Positions 24,828 to 31,852 of a stretch of DNA of 48,884 bases are shown here, piece after piece. The notes under the pieces are model-generated. The model was not told the origin of the DNA. It did no database searches and saw only the letters and a program-made list of their open reading frames with translations. The stretch comes from CAZHAC01 sp964383855 (GTDB lineage: Bacteria > Chloroflexota > Dormibacteria > Dormibacterales > Dormibacteraceae): assembly GCA_964383855.1 (NCBI GenBank), contig CAYLIP010000014.1, positions 1 to 48,884 on the forward strand, written 5' to 3'. The position numbers and the translations under genes are program-made. Every line of letters begins with the position of its first letter. The stretch's first letter is position 1.

Positions 24828-25528
24828 GCTCTACACGTCTCCTCGGGCGGCATCGCCACCTGTGCATAACTGGCGCCGGGAATGAGCAGCTTGGCGAGGC
24901 TCGAACGGGTGACGCAGCCACCAGTCTGAGCGGCGACAACCGCAACTGAAATGGCGGCCGCTGGAGAACCGGTGGACAACCAGAGACAGTTTTCCACAGA
25001 TGCGGCCAAAACCGGCAGGCTCGCGGGGAAAGGCTGTGGATAACCGGGACCAGACTGCCGCGCCTCTCCTTTGCCCTGCCAGGACCGCCGGCCGGTCACC
25101 GGCAGGTGTGTGCGCGGCGTCGCGTGCAACCTGCGGTGCTCCCTGTTGAACTGGTGTGGATAACCACGGCGCAGGCGGCCTGCGGAGGTTCTCGGGAACC
25201 TGAGATTACCGCCTGGCTATCCACAAAACCGGAATGCGGGCGCCCAGCAAAACCAACCAGGAGCGCTGTTAAGAGCGGCGAGGCTGCGACGTGAGCTGGA
25301 CGTTGCTGAGGTGGCGGCGCCGACGGACTGGGTCCGCTTCCGGCGGCCAAGGATAGCAAAGGCCCCGAGGGGTCGCAAGGCAATTCGGGGGTTGGTTTCG
25401 TGACAGTCGCGGGAGTGGCAAGGCGCACAGGGCCTCCGCCCAGCCGGCCTCTTCGCTATCCTTTCCGGTTTGGGCCCGCGTCTTGGGGATGCGGCCGCCA
25501 ACTTCATCCACGAAGAGGTAGATCCACC
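24828..25528. other. Chromosomal replication origin oriC
   Basis: 701 bp without a gene between dnaA and rpmH. DnaA-box matches are TGTGCATAA (24861-24869), GGTGGACAA (24971-24979), TTTTCCACA (24990-24998), TGTGGATAA (25035-25043 and 25155-25163, both perfect) and CTATCCACA (25217-25225, one mismatch). Boxes occur in both orientations and are concentrated in 24860-25225. No long AT-rich unwinding element is evident. From about 25264 to 25528 there are no boxes, only G/C-rich sequence that should hold the rpmH promoter; GCTATCCTT near 25455 is a weak -10 candidate. Confidence 0.85.
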
Positions 25529-25666
25529 ATCAAGCGAACCTATCAGCCAAAAAAGCGATACCGCCGGCGCGTTCACGGCTTCCTCCGGCGCATGCGCACG
25601 GCGGCCGGTGCCCGGGTGCTGCAGAATCGGCGGCGAAAGGGCCGGCACAAGCTCACACCGGGCTGA
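25529..25666 (+). CDS. rpmH: 50S ribosomal protein L34, apparently starting at ATC
   Basis: The frame encodes KRTYQPKKRYRRRVHGFLRR followed by an MRT...RRRKGRH tail, an intact 45-aa L34. The codon where the initiator Met should stand is ATC (25529-25531), with AGAGG 11 nt upstream. No ATG, GTG or TTG lies between it and GTG 25415, which would add about 38 non-conserved residues. ATC (infrequent but known for some genes) or a single-base error are the explanations. rpmH is the first gene after oriC, in the conserved rpmH-rnpA order. Confidence 0.88.
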   Translation: MKRTYQPKKRYRRRVHGFLRRMRTAAGARVLQNRRRKGRHKLTPG

Positions 25667-25682
25667 GCCGCCCGACCGGGCG

Positions 25683-26057
25683 GTGAAGAGAAGAGCGCGC
25701 CTCCGTCGCGCGCGCGACTTCCAGCGGGCGGTTCGGTCCGACCGCGTGTACTCGGGCCGGGCGCTGGTCGGCTTCGCGGTACCCTCCCCCGCCCCGGCGC
25801 CAAGGGTTGGGGTCACGGTGTCCAGGCGGATCCGGGGCTCCGTGCGCAGAAACCGGGCCAAGCGCCGGTTGCGCGAGGTGGCGAGGCTTCGGCTGCTCTC
25901 TCATGATTCACCGCTGCTCACGCTGGGAATCAGTTACGACGTGGTCCTGATCGCCCGCCCGCCGGCGCTGGACTCGCCTTTTGGCGACCTGGTCGTGGAC
26001 GCGGACGCGTTCCTGGCACGGCTGGCCAGGCGCCGATCGGGGCAGAGCCGCGGATGA
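25683..26057 (+). CDS. rnpA: Ribonuclease P protein component
   Basis: 124-aa basic protein that assists the RNase P RNA in tRNA 5' maturation. It has the start RARLRRARDFQRAVRSDRVY, the family signature RRIRGSVRRNRAKRRLREVA and the C-terminal DVVLIARPPA strand. The GTG start lies 16 bp after rpmH. The frame is also open upstream through rpmH to TTG 25470, but those residues look like noise. The stop overlaps yidD (ATGA). Confidence 0.94.
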   Translation: MKRRARLRRARDFQRAVRSDRVYSGRALVGFAVPSPAPAPRVGVTVSRRIRGSVRRNRAKRRLREVARLRLLSHDSPLLTLGISYDVVLIARPPALDSPFGDLVVDADAFLARLARRRSGQSRG

Positions 26058-26263
26058 CGGCGGTCGCCCTGGGCCTAATCCGTCTCTATCAGCACACGCT
26101 GTCGCACATCTTCGGGGGCAGCTGCCGGTACTACCCCTCGTGCTCCCAGTACACTTACGAGGCGGTACAGCGGTATGGCTGGCTGCGCGGCTCCTGGATG
26201 GGGACGCGCCGGATCGCTCGATGCCACCCCTTTGCCAAGGGCGGCTACGACCCGGTTCCATGA
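26054..26263 (+). CDS. yidD: Membrane protein insertion efficiency factor YidD
   Basis: 69 aa with the family pattern LIRLYQHTLSHIFGGSCRYY, PSCSQYTYEAV and ARCHPFAKGGYDPVP. It is associated with the YidC insertion pathway at the membrane. It overlaps the rnpA stop by 4 bp and is followed 85 bp later by yidC. Confidence 0.95.
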   Translation: MTAVALGLIRLYQHTLSHIFGGSCRYYPSCSQYTYEAVQRYGWLRGSWMGTRRIARCHPFAKGGYDPVP

Positions 26264-26348
26264 GCCCACGCTGTCACCGCAGCACCCACCCCAGCACCAT
26301 GAGTACTGACCGCTGCACGCTCGCCCCGATCCTGCCTTGGGCGTCGGC

Positions 26349-27290
26349 ATGAACATCCAGCAGTACTTCGACGTCTTCAAGCCCATCCACACCCTTTGGT
26401 GGGCGATCTTCGGGAACACTCTGGCGACCGGCCTCCACGTCCTCTACGGATGGCTCAGCTCGGTCGGGATTCTGGACGCGATCGGCGCCTATGGCCTCGC
26501 CATCATCCTGCTCACGATCGCGATCAAGTTCGTGCTCTTCCCGCTCTACCACTACCAGCTCAGCGTCAGCCGCAAGTCGATGCAGGAGCAGCGCAAGATC
26601 GCTCCCCAGCTGGCGGAGCTGCGCAAGAAGTACAAGGGCGACCAGGCCAAGCAGCAGCAGGCCATGATGGAGCTCTACAAGGAGCACGGCATCAACCCCT
26701 TCGGCGGGCTCGCCGGATGCCTGCCGGCACTGCTCCAGCTGCCGATCCTGACCGCGCTCTACTGGGTCTTCTACGGAAACGCGCGGACGCACGCCTACGA
26801 GGCCGATCACTTCCTCTGGGTGCCCCACCTGAACGAGTTCCCCAACGTGCATCCCCTGATGCACGGGCTGCCCATCCCCACGCTGACCTATCTGGTGATC
26901 CCGCTGCTCGCGGCGGCGACCACGTTCGTCCAGTCGCGGATGATGCAGCAACCTCCCAACCCGATCGCGACTGAGCAGGAACAGCAGGCTCAGCAGATGA
27001 ACCGGACGATGCAGTACGTGATGCCGCTGATGATCGCGTACTTCGCGTTCGTAACCCCTGCCGGGCTCGGCCTCTACTGGTTCGTGTCCAACTGCTTCGC
27101 TATAGTCCAGCAGTACTTCGTGAACGGCTGGGGCGGGCTCTTCGGCAATCCGCCGCCGGTGCCGGAGGCCGGCGTGCGCTCGGCGACGCCGGCCCGAAGC
27201 GTGACGGCGGCGAGCCAGCCGAGCCGGCCCCGGCCCAACGGCTCCGCCTCTCGCGGTGCCTCGAACAAATCCAGGAGGACCAGGAGATGA
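26349..27290 (+). CDS. yidC: Membrane protein insertase YidC/Oxa1
   Basis: 313 aa. It has the Gram-positive-like short form without a large periplasmic domain. Transmembrane helices include AYGLAIILLTIAIKFVLFPL (the conserved first helix of the insertase core), LPALLQLPILTALYWVFYG and YVMPLMIAYFAFVTPAGLGL. The cytoplasmic loop KSMQEQRKIAPQLAELRKKY is typical, and a basic Pro/Ser/Arg tail ends the protein. ATG 26349 is used; the frame also has TTG 26337. The stop overlaps jag. Confidence 0.96.
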   Translation: MNIQQYFDVFKPIHTLWWAIFGNTLATGLHVLYGWLSSVGILDAIGAYGLAIILLTIAIKFVLFPLYHYQLSVSRKSMQEQRKIAPQLAELRKKYKGDQAKQQQAMMELYKEHGINPFGGLAGCLPALLQLPILTALYWVFYGNARTHAYEADHFLWVPHLNEFPNVHPLMHGLPIPTLTYLVIPLLAAATTFVQSRMMQQPPNPIATEQEQQAQQMNRTMQYVMPLMIAYFAFVTPAGLGLYWFVSNCFAIVQQYFVNGWGGLFGNPPPVPEAGVRSATPARSVTAASQPSRPRPNGSASRGASNKSRRTRR

Positions 27291-27946
27291 AGTCCGCCGA
27301 GGGTCGCGGGCGCACGCTGGAGGAGGCGGTCGACGCGGCGCTGATCCAGCTTGGCGAGAGCCGGCGCAACGTCGATGTCCGCGTGGTCAGTGAGGCGCCC
27401 GAGGAGGCGGTGGTCGAGGTCACCGTGATCGGCGGCGGCAGCGCTGCCGGCGCCGCCGGGAAGGAGCAGGCAGATGCTGGCTCTGAGACCGGCGTCGAGG
27501 AGGCCCGGGCGTCGGTCGAGCAGCTGCTCACGCACATGGGCATCAGGGGCCAGGTCTCGGTGCGGTCCACGAGCCCGGACACCGTCCTCTTCGACATCTC
27601 CGGGCGCGACCTGGGCATGCTGATCGGCTGGCGCGGGGAAACCCTGCGAGCTCTGCAGACGGTCACCAACCTCGTGGCCGGTCGCAAGCTCGGGACTGAG
27701 CGCCGGATCATCATCGACGTCGAGCGCTACCGGCAGCGGCGCGAGCTGACGGTGCGCGAGATCGCGTACCGGGCCGCCCGGCAGGTCAAGGCGACCGGGG
27801 ACCCCATCACGCTGGACGCGATGCAGGCCTTTGAGCGCCGGGCGATCCACCTCGCTCTCGAGGACGATCCCGACGTGACCACCTCGAGCATCGGCGAGGA
27901 GCCCGACCGGCGGGTGGTCGTCGGACCCCGGTCCGCCGAGGGCTGA
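27287..27946 (+). CDS. jag: Jag/KhpB RNA-binding protein
   Basis: 219 aa in the usual three parts: Jag-N (GRTLEEAVDAALIQLGESRR), an Ala/Gly linker, a KH domain with GRDLGMLIGWRGETLRALQT, and an R3H domain ending RRAIHLALEDDPDVTTSSIG. It is an RNA-binding partner of KhpA that affects cell shape and division in other bacteria. The gene overlaps the yidC stop (ATGA) and is followed at once by a small acidic ORF. Confidence 0.95.
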   Translation: MKSAEGRGRTLEEAVDAALIQLGESRRNVDVRVVSEAPEEAVVEVTVIGGGSAAGAAGKEQADAGSETGVEEARASVEQLLTHMGIRGQVSVRSTSPDTVLFDISGRDLGMLIGWRGETLRALQTVTNLVAGRKLGTERRIIIDVERYRQRRELTVREIAYRAARQVKATGDPITLDAMQAFERRAIHLALEDDPDVTTSSIGEEPDRRVVVGPRSAEG

Positions 27947-27950
27947 CCCG

Positions 27951-28226
27951 CTGGCCGCAAGCACCGCGGCCGCGCTGATCCGCAGGGCGATTGCCCTGGT
28001 CAACTCGGCCGCAGACGGAGCCGACGACGAGGAGATCACGCCGAGCGAGATCGCCGAGGTCATCCGCGACGCCCGGGAGGCGGATGACCTGGGGTCGTCA
28101 CCGCAGGCGGCGCGGGTCCAGCGCTTTCTCGGCGAGGCGCTCGACGCGGTCGCCGACGGGATGTCCGCCGACTACACCGGGATGATCCTCTACGCGGCCC
28201 TGGGAGCGCTCCAGGAGAGCGGCTAA
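27951..28226 (+). CDS. Small acidic helical protein downstream of jag; non-standard start
   Basis: An open frame from CTG 27951 to TAA 28224 encodes about 91 aa, including LIRRAIALVNSAADGADDEE, ITPSEIAEVIRDAREADDLG and MILYAALGALQESG. It is rich in Ala, Asp and Glu and predicted to be helical. Competing frames in this stretch are Arg-rich shadows, while this one has the codon character of a real gene. No ATG/GTG/TTG exists until ATG 28159, which would leave only 22 residues, so CTG 27951 (5 bp after jag) or another non-AUG codon must start it. I recognise no family. The position suggests cotranscription with jag. Confidence 0.55.
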   Translation: MAASTAAALIRRAIALVNSAADGADDEEITPSEIAEVIRDAREADDLGSSPQAARVQRFLGEALDAVADGMSADYTGMILYAALGALQESG

Positions 28227-28281
28227 TCCATGCCTGACGGCTGCCCGGGCTGGATGGTCCGGACAGCCTTTCGCAGGCCGT

Positions 28282-28297
28282 TGTTCCACGTTTTACA
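28282..28297 (-). promoter_or_regulatory. parS-like site
   Basis: TGTTCCACGTTTTACA, the reverse complement of TGTAAAACGTGGAACA. It lies in the 137-bp intergenic region before the M16 protease, about 3 kb from oriC. Outer TGT/ACA and central ACGT match canonical parS, whereas one half-site has TTT instead of GAA. The rest of this gap holds only the promoter candidate at 28351. Confidence 0.75.
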
Positions 28298-28350
28298 TCA
28301 GGTTGCCGGAAGGCGTCCGGCGCCGGTCCGGCTCTCCCGGAGACCCTCCC

Positions 28351-28356
28351 TATACT
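28351..28356 (+). promoter_or_regulatory. Candidate -10 element of the M16 protease gene
   Basis: TATACT ends 7 nt before ATG 28364, with no Shine-Dalgarno sequence. It is one of the clearest examples of the leaderless-type arrangement in this window because it lies in true intergenic DNA. Confidence 0.5.
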
Positions 28357-28363
28357 GCGGTTC

Positions 28364-29641
28364 ATGCCATCGGCGGCGCCCTACGCGCTTCATGAGCTCA
28401 AGCCTGGAACCCGCCTCCTGACCGCGCCGATGGCCGGCCGGGCGTCGGCCAGCATCGTCCTCATGTTCGGGGTCGGATCTCGCTTCGAGGCCGATCGGAT
28501 CGGCGGGATCTCGCACTTCATCGAGCACCTGCTCTTCAAGGGCACCGCGCGCCGGCCGACCGCCAAGGACATCGCCGAGGCGATCGAGGGAGTCGGCGGC
28601 GTCATCAACGCCTCCACCGACAAGGAGGCGACCGCCTACTGGGCGCGCGTTCCCGCCGAGCGCCTCGAACTGGCGATCGACGTGCTCTTCGACATCGTCG
28701 GCGACTCGAAGCTGGCGCCCGAGGACATCGACCGGGAACGGATGGTGATCCTCGAGGAGCTGAAGATGTACCAGGACCAGCCGCAGGACTACGTCCACAG
28801 CCTTTTCGAGGAGGCGATGTGGCCCGGGCATCCGCTGGGTCGCGACATCGTGGGCACGGTGGAGTCCGTCTCCTCGACCGACCGCTCGGACATCGTCGAA
28901 TACATCCAGATCCACTATTCGCCGAGCCGCCTGGTCGTCGGAGTCTCCGGGGGCATCAAGGAGGACCAGACGCTGAGGGCGGTGGAGCGCAACCTCAGCC
29001 TGCCCCAGAACGGCCACCTGCGGAACGCCGAATCGGCGCCGGCGGCGCTGGCCCAGCCCCGGCTGGTGCTCAACAAGAAGAAGACCGAGCAGGCCCACAT
29101 CTGCCTGGGCATGCGCGGCCTCTCCTACCTGGATCCCGACCGCTACGCCCTCGACCTCGCCAACACGATCCTCGGCGAGGGGATGAGCTCGAGGCTCTTC
29201 CTGGAGATCCGGGAGAAGCGCGGTCTCGCCTACGACGTGCACAGCTTCACGAGCAAGCACCGCGACACCGGCTACTTCGCTGTCTACATGGGCGTGGACG
29301 CCAAGAAGGCGCAGGAAGCCGTCGAGGCGACGCTCGCCGAGCTCCGCCGCATGAGCGAGGAGCCGGTGCCGGAAACCGAGCTGACCAAGGCCAAGGAGTT
29401 CACCAAGGGCCGCCTTCGCCTGGGCCTGGAGAGCACCAACGCGATGGCCAGCTGGCTCAGCCAGCAGCTCCTGCTCACGGGTTCCATCCGAACCGTCGAG
29501 GACGTCATCGAGGCCGTCGACCGGCTGACACCAGAAGACGTGCAGAGGGCCGCCGCCAGGGTGCTCGGGCAGCCCGTGCAGATGGCGATGATCGGCCCCT
29601 TCTCGTCAGACGCCGGGTTCCGGTCGGCAATCGGAGCCTGA
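28364..29641 (+). CDS. M16-family zinc peptidase (processing-peptidase-like)
   Basis: 425-aa single-module M16 protein with the inverted zinc motif HFIEHLLFKGT (HxxEH, about 55-59) and the downstream glutamate region ERMVILEELKMYQDQP (about 76 residues later), so it is predicted active. The second half has the inactive repeat fold with LGMRGLSYLDPDRYAL and SSRLFLEIREKRGLAY. Relatives act as oligopeptidases or process membrane-associated peptides. The gene stands alone and is preceded by a -10-like TATACT and the parS-like site. Confidence 0.9.
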   Translation: MPSAAPYALHELKPGTRLLTAPMAGRASASIVLMFGVGSRFEADRIGGISHFIEHLLFKGTARRPTAKDIAEAIEGVGGVINASTDKEATAYWARVPAERLELAIDVLFDIVGDSKLAPEDIDRERMVILEELKMYQDQPQDYVHSLFEEAMWPGHPLGRDIVGTVESVSSTDRSDIVEYIQIHYSPSRLVVGVSGGIKEDQTLRAVERNLSLPQNGHLRNAESAPAALAQPRLVLNKKKTEQAHICLGMRGLSYLDPDRYALDLANTILGEGMSSRLFLEIREKRGLAYDVHSFTSKHRDTGYFAVYMGVDAKKAQEAVEATLAELRRMSEEPVPETELTKAKEFTKGRLRLGLESTNAMASWLSQQLLLTGSIRTVEDVIEAVDRLTPEDVQRAAARVLGQPVQMAMIGPFSSDAGFRSAIGA

Positions 29642-29681
29642 GCCCTCCGGCCGACGGCCCACCGGTCCGTCGTGATCGATC

Positions 29682-29713
29682 GCCGGCGCCTACCTCCGGT
29701 GTCGCGCGCCGGC
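29682..29713. terminator. Inverted repeat between convergent M16 and lepB genes
   Basis: GCCGGCGC (29682-29689) and GCGCCGGC (29706-29713) are perfectly complementary with a 16-nt loop, in the 82-bp convergent gap. There is no U-tract; a U-less bidirectional terminator is plausible. Confidence 0.45.
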
Positions 29714-29723
29714 CAGAGGCCCT

Positions 29724-30284
29724 CTAGTCCCTGGCGAAATAGGGTCGCAGGGTCAGCAGCTCGGCGTGAGACATCGGCCAGAAGCGAACGATCGCCTTGC
29801 CGTCGATCTGGTCGCGGCTGATCCACCCGAAGACCCTGGAGTCGCTGGAATGGTCGCGGTTGTCGCCCATCACGAAGTACTGGCCGTCGGGAACCACCTC
29901 CCCGCCCCGGTCCTCGGGTGTCTGCGGCCAGTTGGCGGTGGTCACCCAGTCGGCCAGGTACGGCTCCTCCAGCGTCTGGCCGTTGACCAGGACGTGGTGG
30001 TCGCGGATCAGGATGTGGTCGCGCGGCAGCCCGATCACCCGCTTGATGTAGTCATGGCCGGGGTCGAGCGGGCTCTTCAGGATGATGATGTCCCCCCGCT
30101 CCGGGGTGTGCAGCCGGTAGTCGATGCGGCTTGCGATCAGGAGGTCGTTGTTCTGCAGCGTGGGGTTCATGGAGACGCCGACCACATGCACGGTCTGGAC
30201 CGTGGTGGTCGCGATCAGATAGAGCCCGATGGCCAGGACGGCCACCTCGACCACGTCGCGCAAAAGCCCGCGGGAGACGGTCAC
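29724..30284 (-). CDS. lepB: Type I signal peptidase (second of a tandem pair)
   Basis: 186 aa with one N-terminal transmembrane helix (VVEVAVLAIGLYLIATTTVQ) and an extracytoplasmic catalytic domain. The nucleophile serine is in GVSMNPTL, the general-base lysine in YIKRVIGLPRD, and boxes D/E are GQYFVMGDNRDHSSDSR. The family's LPGD is LPRD here. The start is GTG 30284, 18 nt after TATAAT. It is a paralogue of the adjacent upstream gene (53-bp spacing), suggesting a duplication. Confidence 0.93.
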   Translation of the reverse strand: MTVSRGLLRDVVEVAVLAIGLYLIATTTVQTVHVVGVSMNPTLQNNDLLIASRIDYRLHTPERGDIIILKSPLDPGHDYIKRVIGLPRDHILIRDHHVLVNGQTLEEPYLADWVTTANWPQTPEDRGGEVVPDGQYFVMGDNRDHSSDSRVFGWISRDQIDGKAIVRFWPMSHAELLTLRPYFARD

Positions 30285-30302
30285 AGCTCGTGCGATGCCG
30301 GG

Positions 30303-30308
30303 ATTATA
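30303..30308 (-). promoter_or_regulatory. TATAAT -10 candidate between the two lepB genes
   Basis: The minus strand carries a perfect TATAAT 18 nt before the GTG at 30284. The expected -35 position (about 30326-30331) is CCGGGA, so the -35 is weak or absent. The site would allow separate transcription of the downstream lepB. Confidence 0.5.
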
Positions 30309-30337
30309 GGAAGGGCCCCGGTCGATCCCGGGTACAG

Positions 30338-30970
30338 CTAGGCGGCAGGAGCCTGGCTGTCGGTTGCGCTTTCGAAATGGCCCCCGTAGCGGTCGATCAA
30401 TCCGATCTGGGTGACCGGCCAGATCCGCAGCCAGGCCCGGCCCTCGATCCGGTCGCGAGCCACCCATCCGAAGATCCGGGAATCGCTGGAGGCGTTGCGG
30501 TTGTCGCCCATCACGAAGTAGTTGTGGGCCGGGATCCGGCAGGGCTGGCCGGGTGTGCACCCGACCGCGTTGCTGGTCGGCCAGTCGGCGTTGTTGGTCC
30601 AGGGCTCGTCCTGGCGCAGGTAGGGCTCATCCAGGAGGCGTCCGTTGACAAAGACGCGTCCGTGCTGGATCAGCAGGTCGTCTCCGGGCATGGCGATCAC
30701 GCGCTTGATGAAGTCCTTCGAGCTGTCGTAGGGGTCCCGCATGATGATGATGTCGCCGCGGTGCGGGTCATGGAACCGGTAGTCGATCTTGGTCGCGATC
30801 AGGTAGTCGTTGTCGTCGAGCGTCGGATACATCGAGAGCCCGAGCACGTGGACGGTCTGGACCGCGAAGGTGATGACCAGATACAGCGCGAGTGCAAGGA
30901 CGGCGACTTCCACGAGTTCGGCGAGCGGCGACCTGGGCGAATCAACGGACGGCTGGCGGCTCTTGAGCAA
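30338..30970 (-). CDS. lepB: Type I signal peptidase (first of a tandem pair)
   Basis: 210 aa. A transmembrane helix (LVEVAVLALALYLVITFAVQ) precedes box B GLSMYPTL with the catalytic Ser, box D FIKRVIAMPGDDLL with the catalytic Lys, and box E YFVMGDNRNASSDSR. It carries a 20-residue insertion relative to its neighbour around VGCTPGQPCRIPAHN, with two cysteines that could form a disulfide. The TTG start lies 18 bp from a parS-like site that separates it from parB. Confidence 0.93.
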   Translation of the reverse strand: MLKSRQPSVDSPRSPLAELVEVAVLALALYLVITFAVQTVHVLGLSMYPTLDDNDYLIATKIDYRFHDPHRGDIIIMRDPYDSSKDFIKRVIAMPGDDLLIQHGRVFVNGRLLDEPYLRQDEPWTNNADWPTSNAVGCTPGQPCRIPAHNYFVMGDNRNASSDSRIFGWVARDRIEGRAWLRIWPVTQIGLIDRYGGHFESATDSQAPAA

Positions 30971-30988
30971 TGGCAGTTTCGGGCCCTA

Positions 30989-31004
30989 TGTAAAACGTGG
31001 AACA
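30989..31004 (+). promoter_or_regulatory. parS-like site between lepB and parB
   Basis: TGTAAAACGTGGAACA, an imperfect palindrome with TGT...ACGT...ACA. It lies in the 39-bp gap between the lepB start (30970) and the parB stop (31010), the location where a centromere site adjoining its partition genes is often found. Confidence 0.8.
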
Positions 31005-31009
31005 AGTGA

Positions 31010-31852
31010 CTAGCCCGTCAGCTTCGCGGCGATCGCCTCCAGCTGGCTGCGGCTCGAGAATTCGATGGTGAGCCGTCCCCGGGCGGCCCCCACAATCCTA
31101 ACCGGCGCTCCAATCGCCCCCCGGATCTGGTCTTCGAGCTCCCGCAGCGACGCCGGCTGGGGAGCCGCCCGCCGGCGGGGCGAGACCGGCCGGTAGGTGC
31201 GCACCCAGCGCTCGGTCTGACGGACGTTGAGCTGCTTGGCCAGCACCACGCGCAGCGCGCGCTCCTGGTGATCGTGGCCGTCGAGGCCGACGATGGCTCG
31301 CGCGTGACCCGCTGTGATCGCGCCGGCGGAGGTGGCGGAGATCACCGCCGGGGCGCCCTGGAGCAGGCGGAGCGACTGGCTGATGGCGACTCGGTGGCGG
31401 CCGAGCCGGGCCGCTGCCTCCTCGTGGGTAAGCCCGAACTGCTCGATCAGCCGCTGGATGCCGCGGGCCTCCTCGATCGGATCGAGGTCTTCGCGCTGGA
31501 GGTTCTCGATCAGGCCGAAGAGGAGGCTTTCGCGGTCGGCCGCCTGGTTCCGGATCACGGCCGGAATCCGCTCCAGGCCGGCCATCTTGGCCGCCCGCAG
31601 CCTGCGCTCGCCGGCGATCAGCTCGAAGCCGTCGGCCGTCCGCCGGACCAGGATCGGCTGGAGAACTCCGTGCTGCCTGATCGACTCGGCCAGCTCGCGC
31701 ATGGAATCGGCCGGAAAGCGCCGGCGCATCTGCTCGCTCGAGGCCTGGACCTGCTCGATGGCGATCAGCTGGGCGGTCGACTGGCTGTCGGTCGGGAGCG
31801 GGATCAGGGCCTGGAGTCCGCGGCCGAGGCCGCGCTGGCGGGTCGTCGTCAT
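31010..31852 (-). CDS. parB: Chromosome partitioning protein ParB
   Basis: 280 aa. The CTPase/N-terminal domain has ELIAGERRLRAAKMAGLERI and ENLQREDLDPIEEARG. A helix-turn-helix follows at about 140-165 and the C-terminus is a dimerisation domain. ParB binds parS, clamps on DNA using CTP and organises the origin with ParA and SMC. The recognition helix reads GRHRVAISQSLRLL instead of the widespread GKSRxxVxNxLRLL, matching the unusual parS-like sites nearby. The ATG overlaps the parA stop (ATGA). Confidence 0.96.
   Translation of the reverse strand: MTTTRQRGLGRGLQALIPLPTDSQSTAQLIAIEQVQASSEQMRRRFPADSMRELAESIRQHGVLQPILVRRTADGFELIAGERRLRAAKMAGLERIPAVIRNQAADRESLLFGLIENLQREDLDPIEEARGIQRLIEQFGLTHEEAAARLGRHRVAISQSLRLLQGAPAVISATSAGAITAGHARAIVGLDGHDHQERALRVVLAKQLNVRQTERWVRTYRPVSPRRRAAPQPASLRELEDQIRGAIGAPVRIVGAARGRLTIEFSSRSQLEAIAAKLTG

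Noticed and set aside
24828..25528. Possible small protein genes in the oriC region
   Set aside because: The short frames there carry DnaA boxes and non-conserved residues; replication-origin function explains the region.
25470..25682. Open rnpA frame running upstream through all of rpmH, like the nested rpmH/rnpA of Thermus
   Set aside because: The upstream residues are low-quality (Cys/Gly/Ser-rich, no conserved pattern), and the rnpA start at GTG 25683 gives a normal-length protein. High G+C DNA often leaves such frames open.
26299..26352. 17-codon ORF ending in the yidC start (ATGA), possible leader peptide
   Set aside because: No ribosome-binding site and no conserved feature such as a stall motif; probably chance.
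27991..28185. 64-codon Arg-rich ORF starting with an ATG-like codon after jag
   Set aside because: It is the shifted frame of the acidic gene at 27951-28226, and its RRSRRARSPRSS composition is typical of shadow frames.
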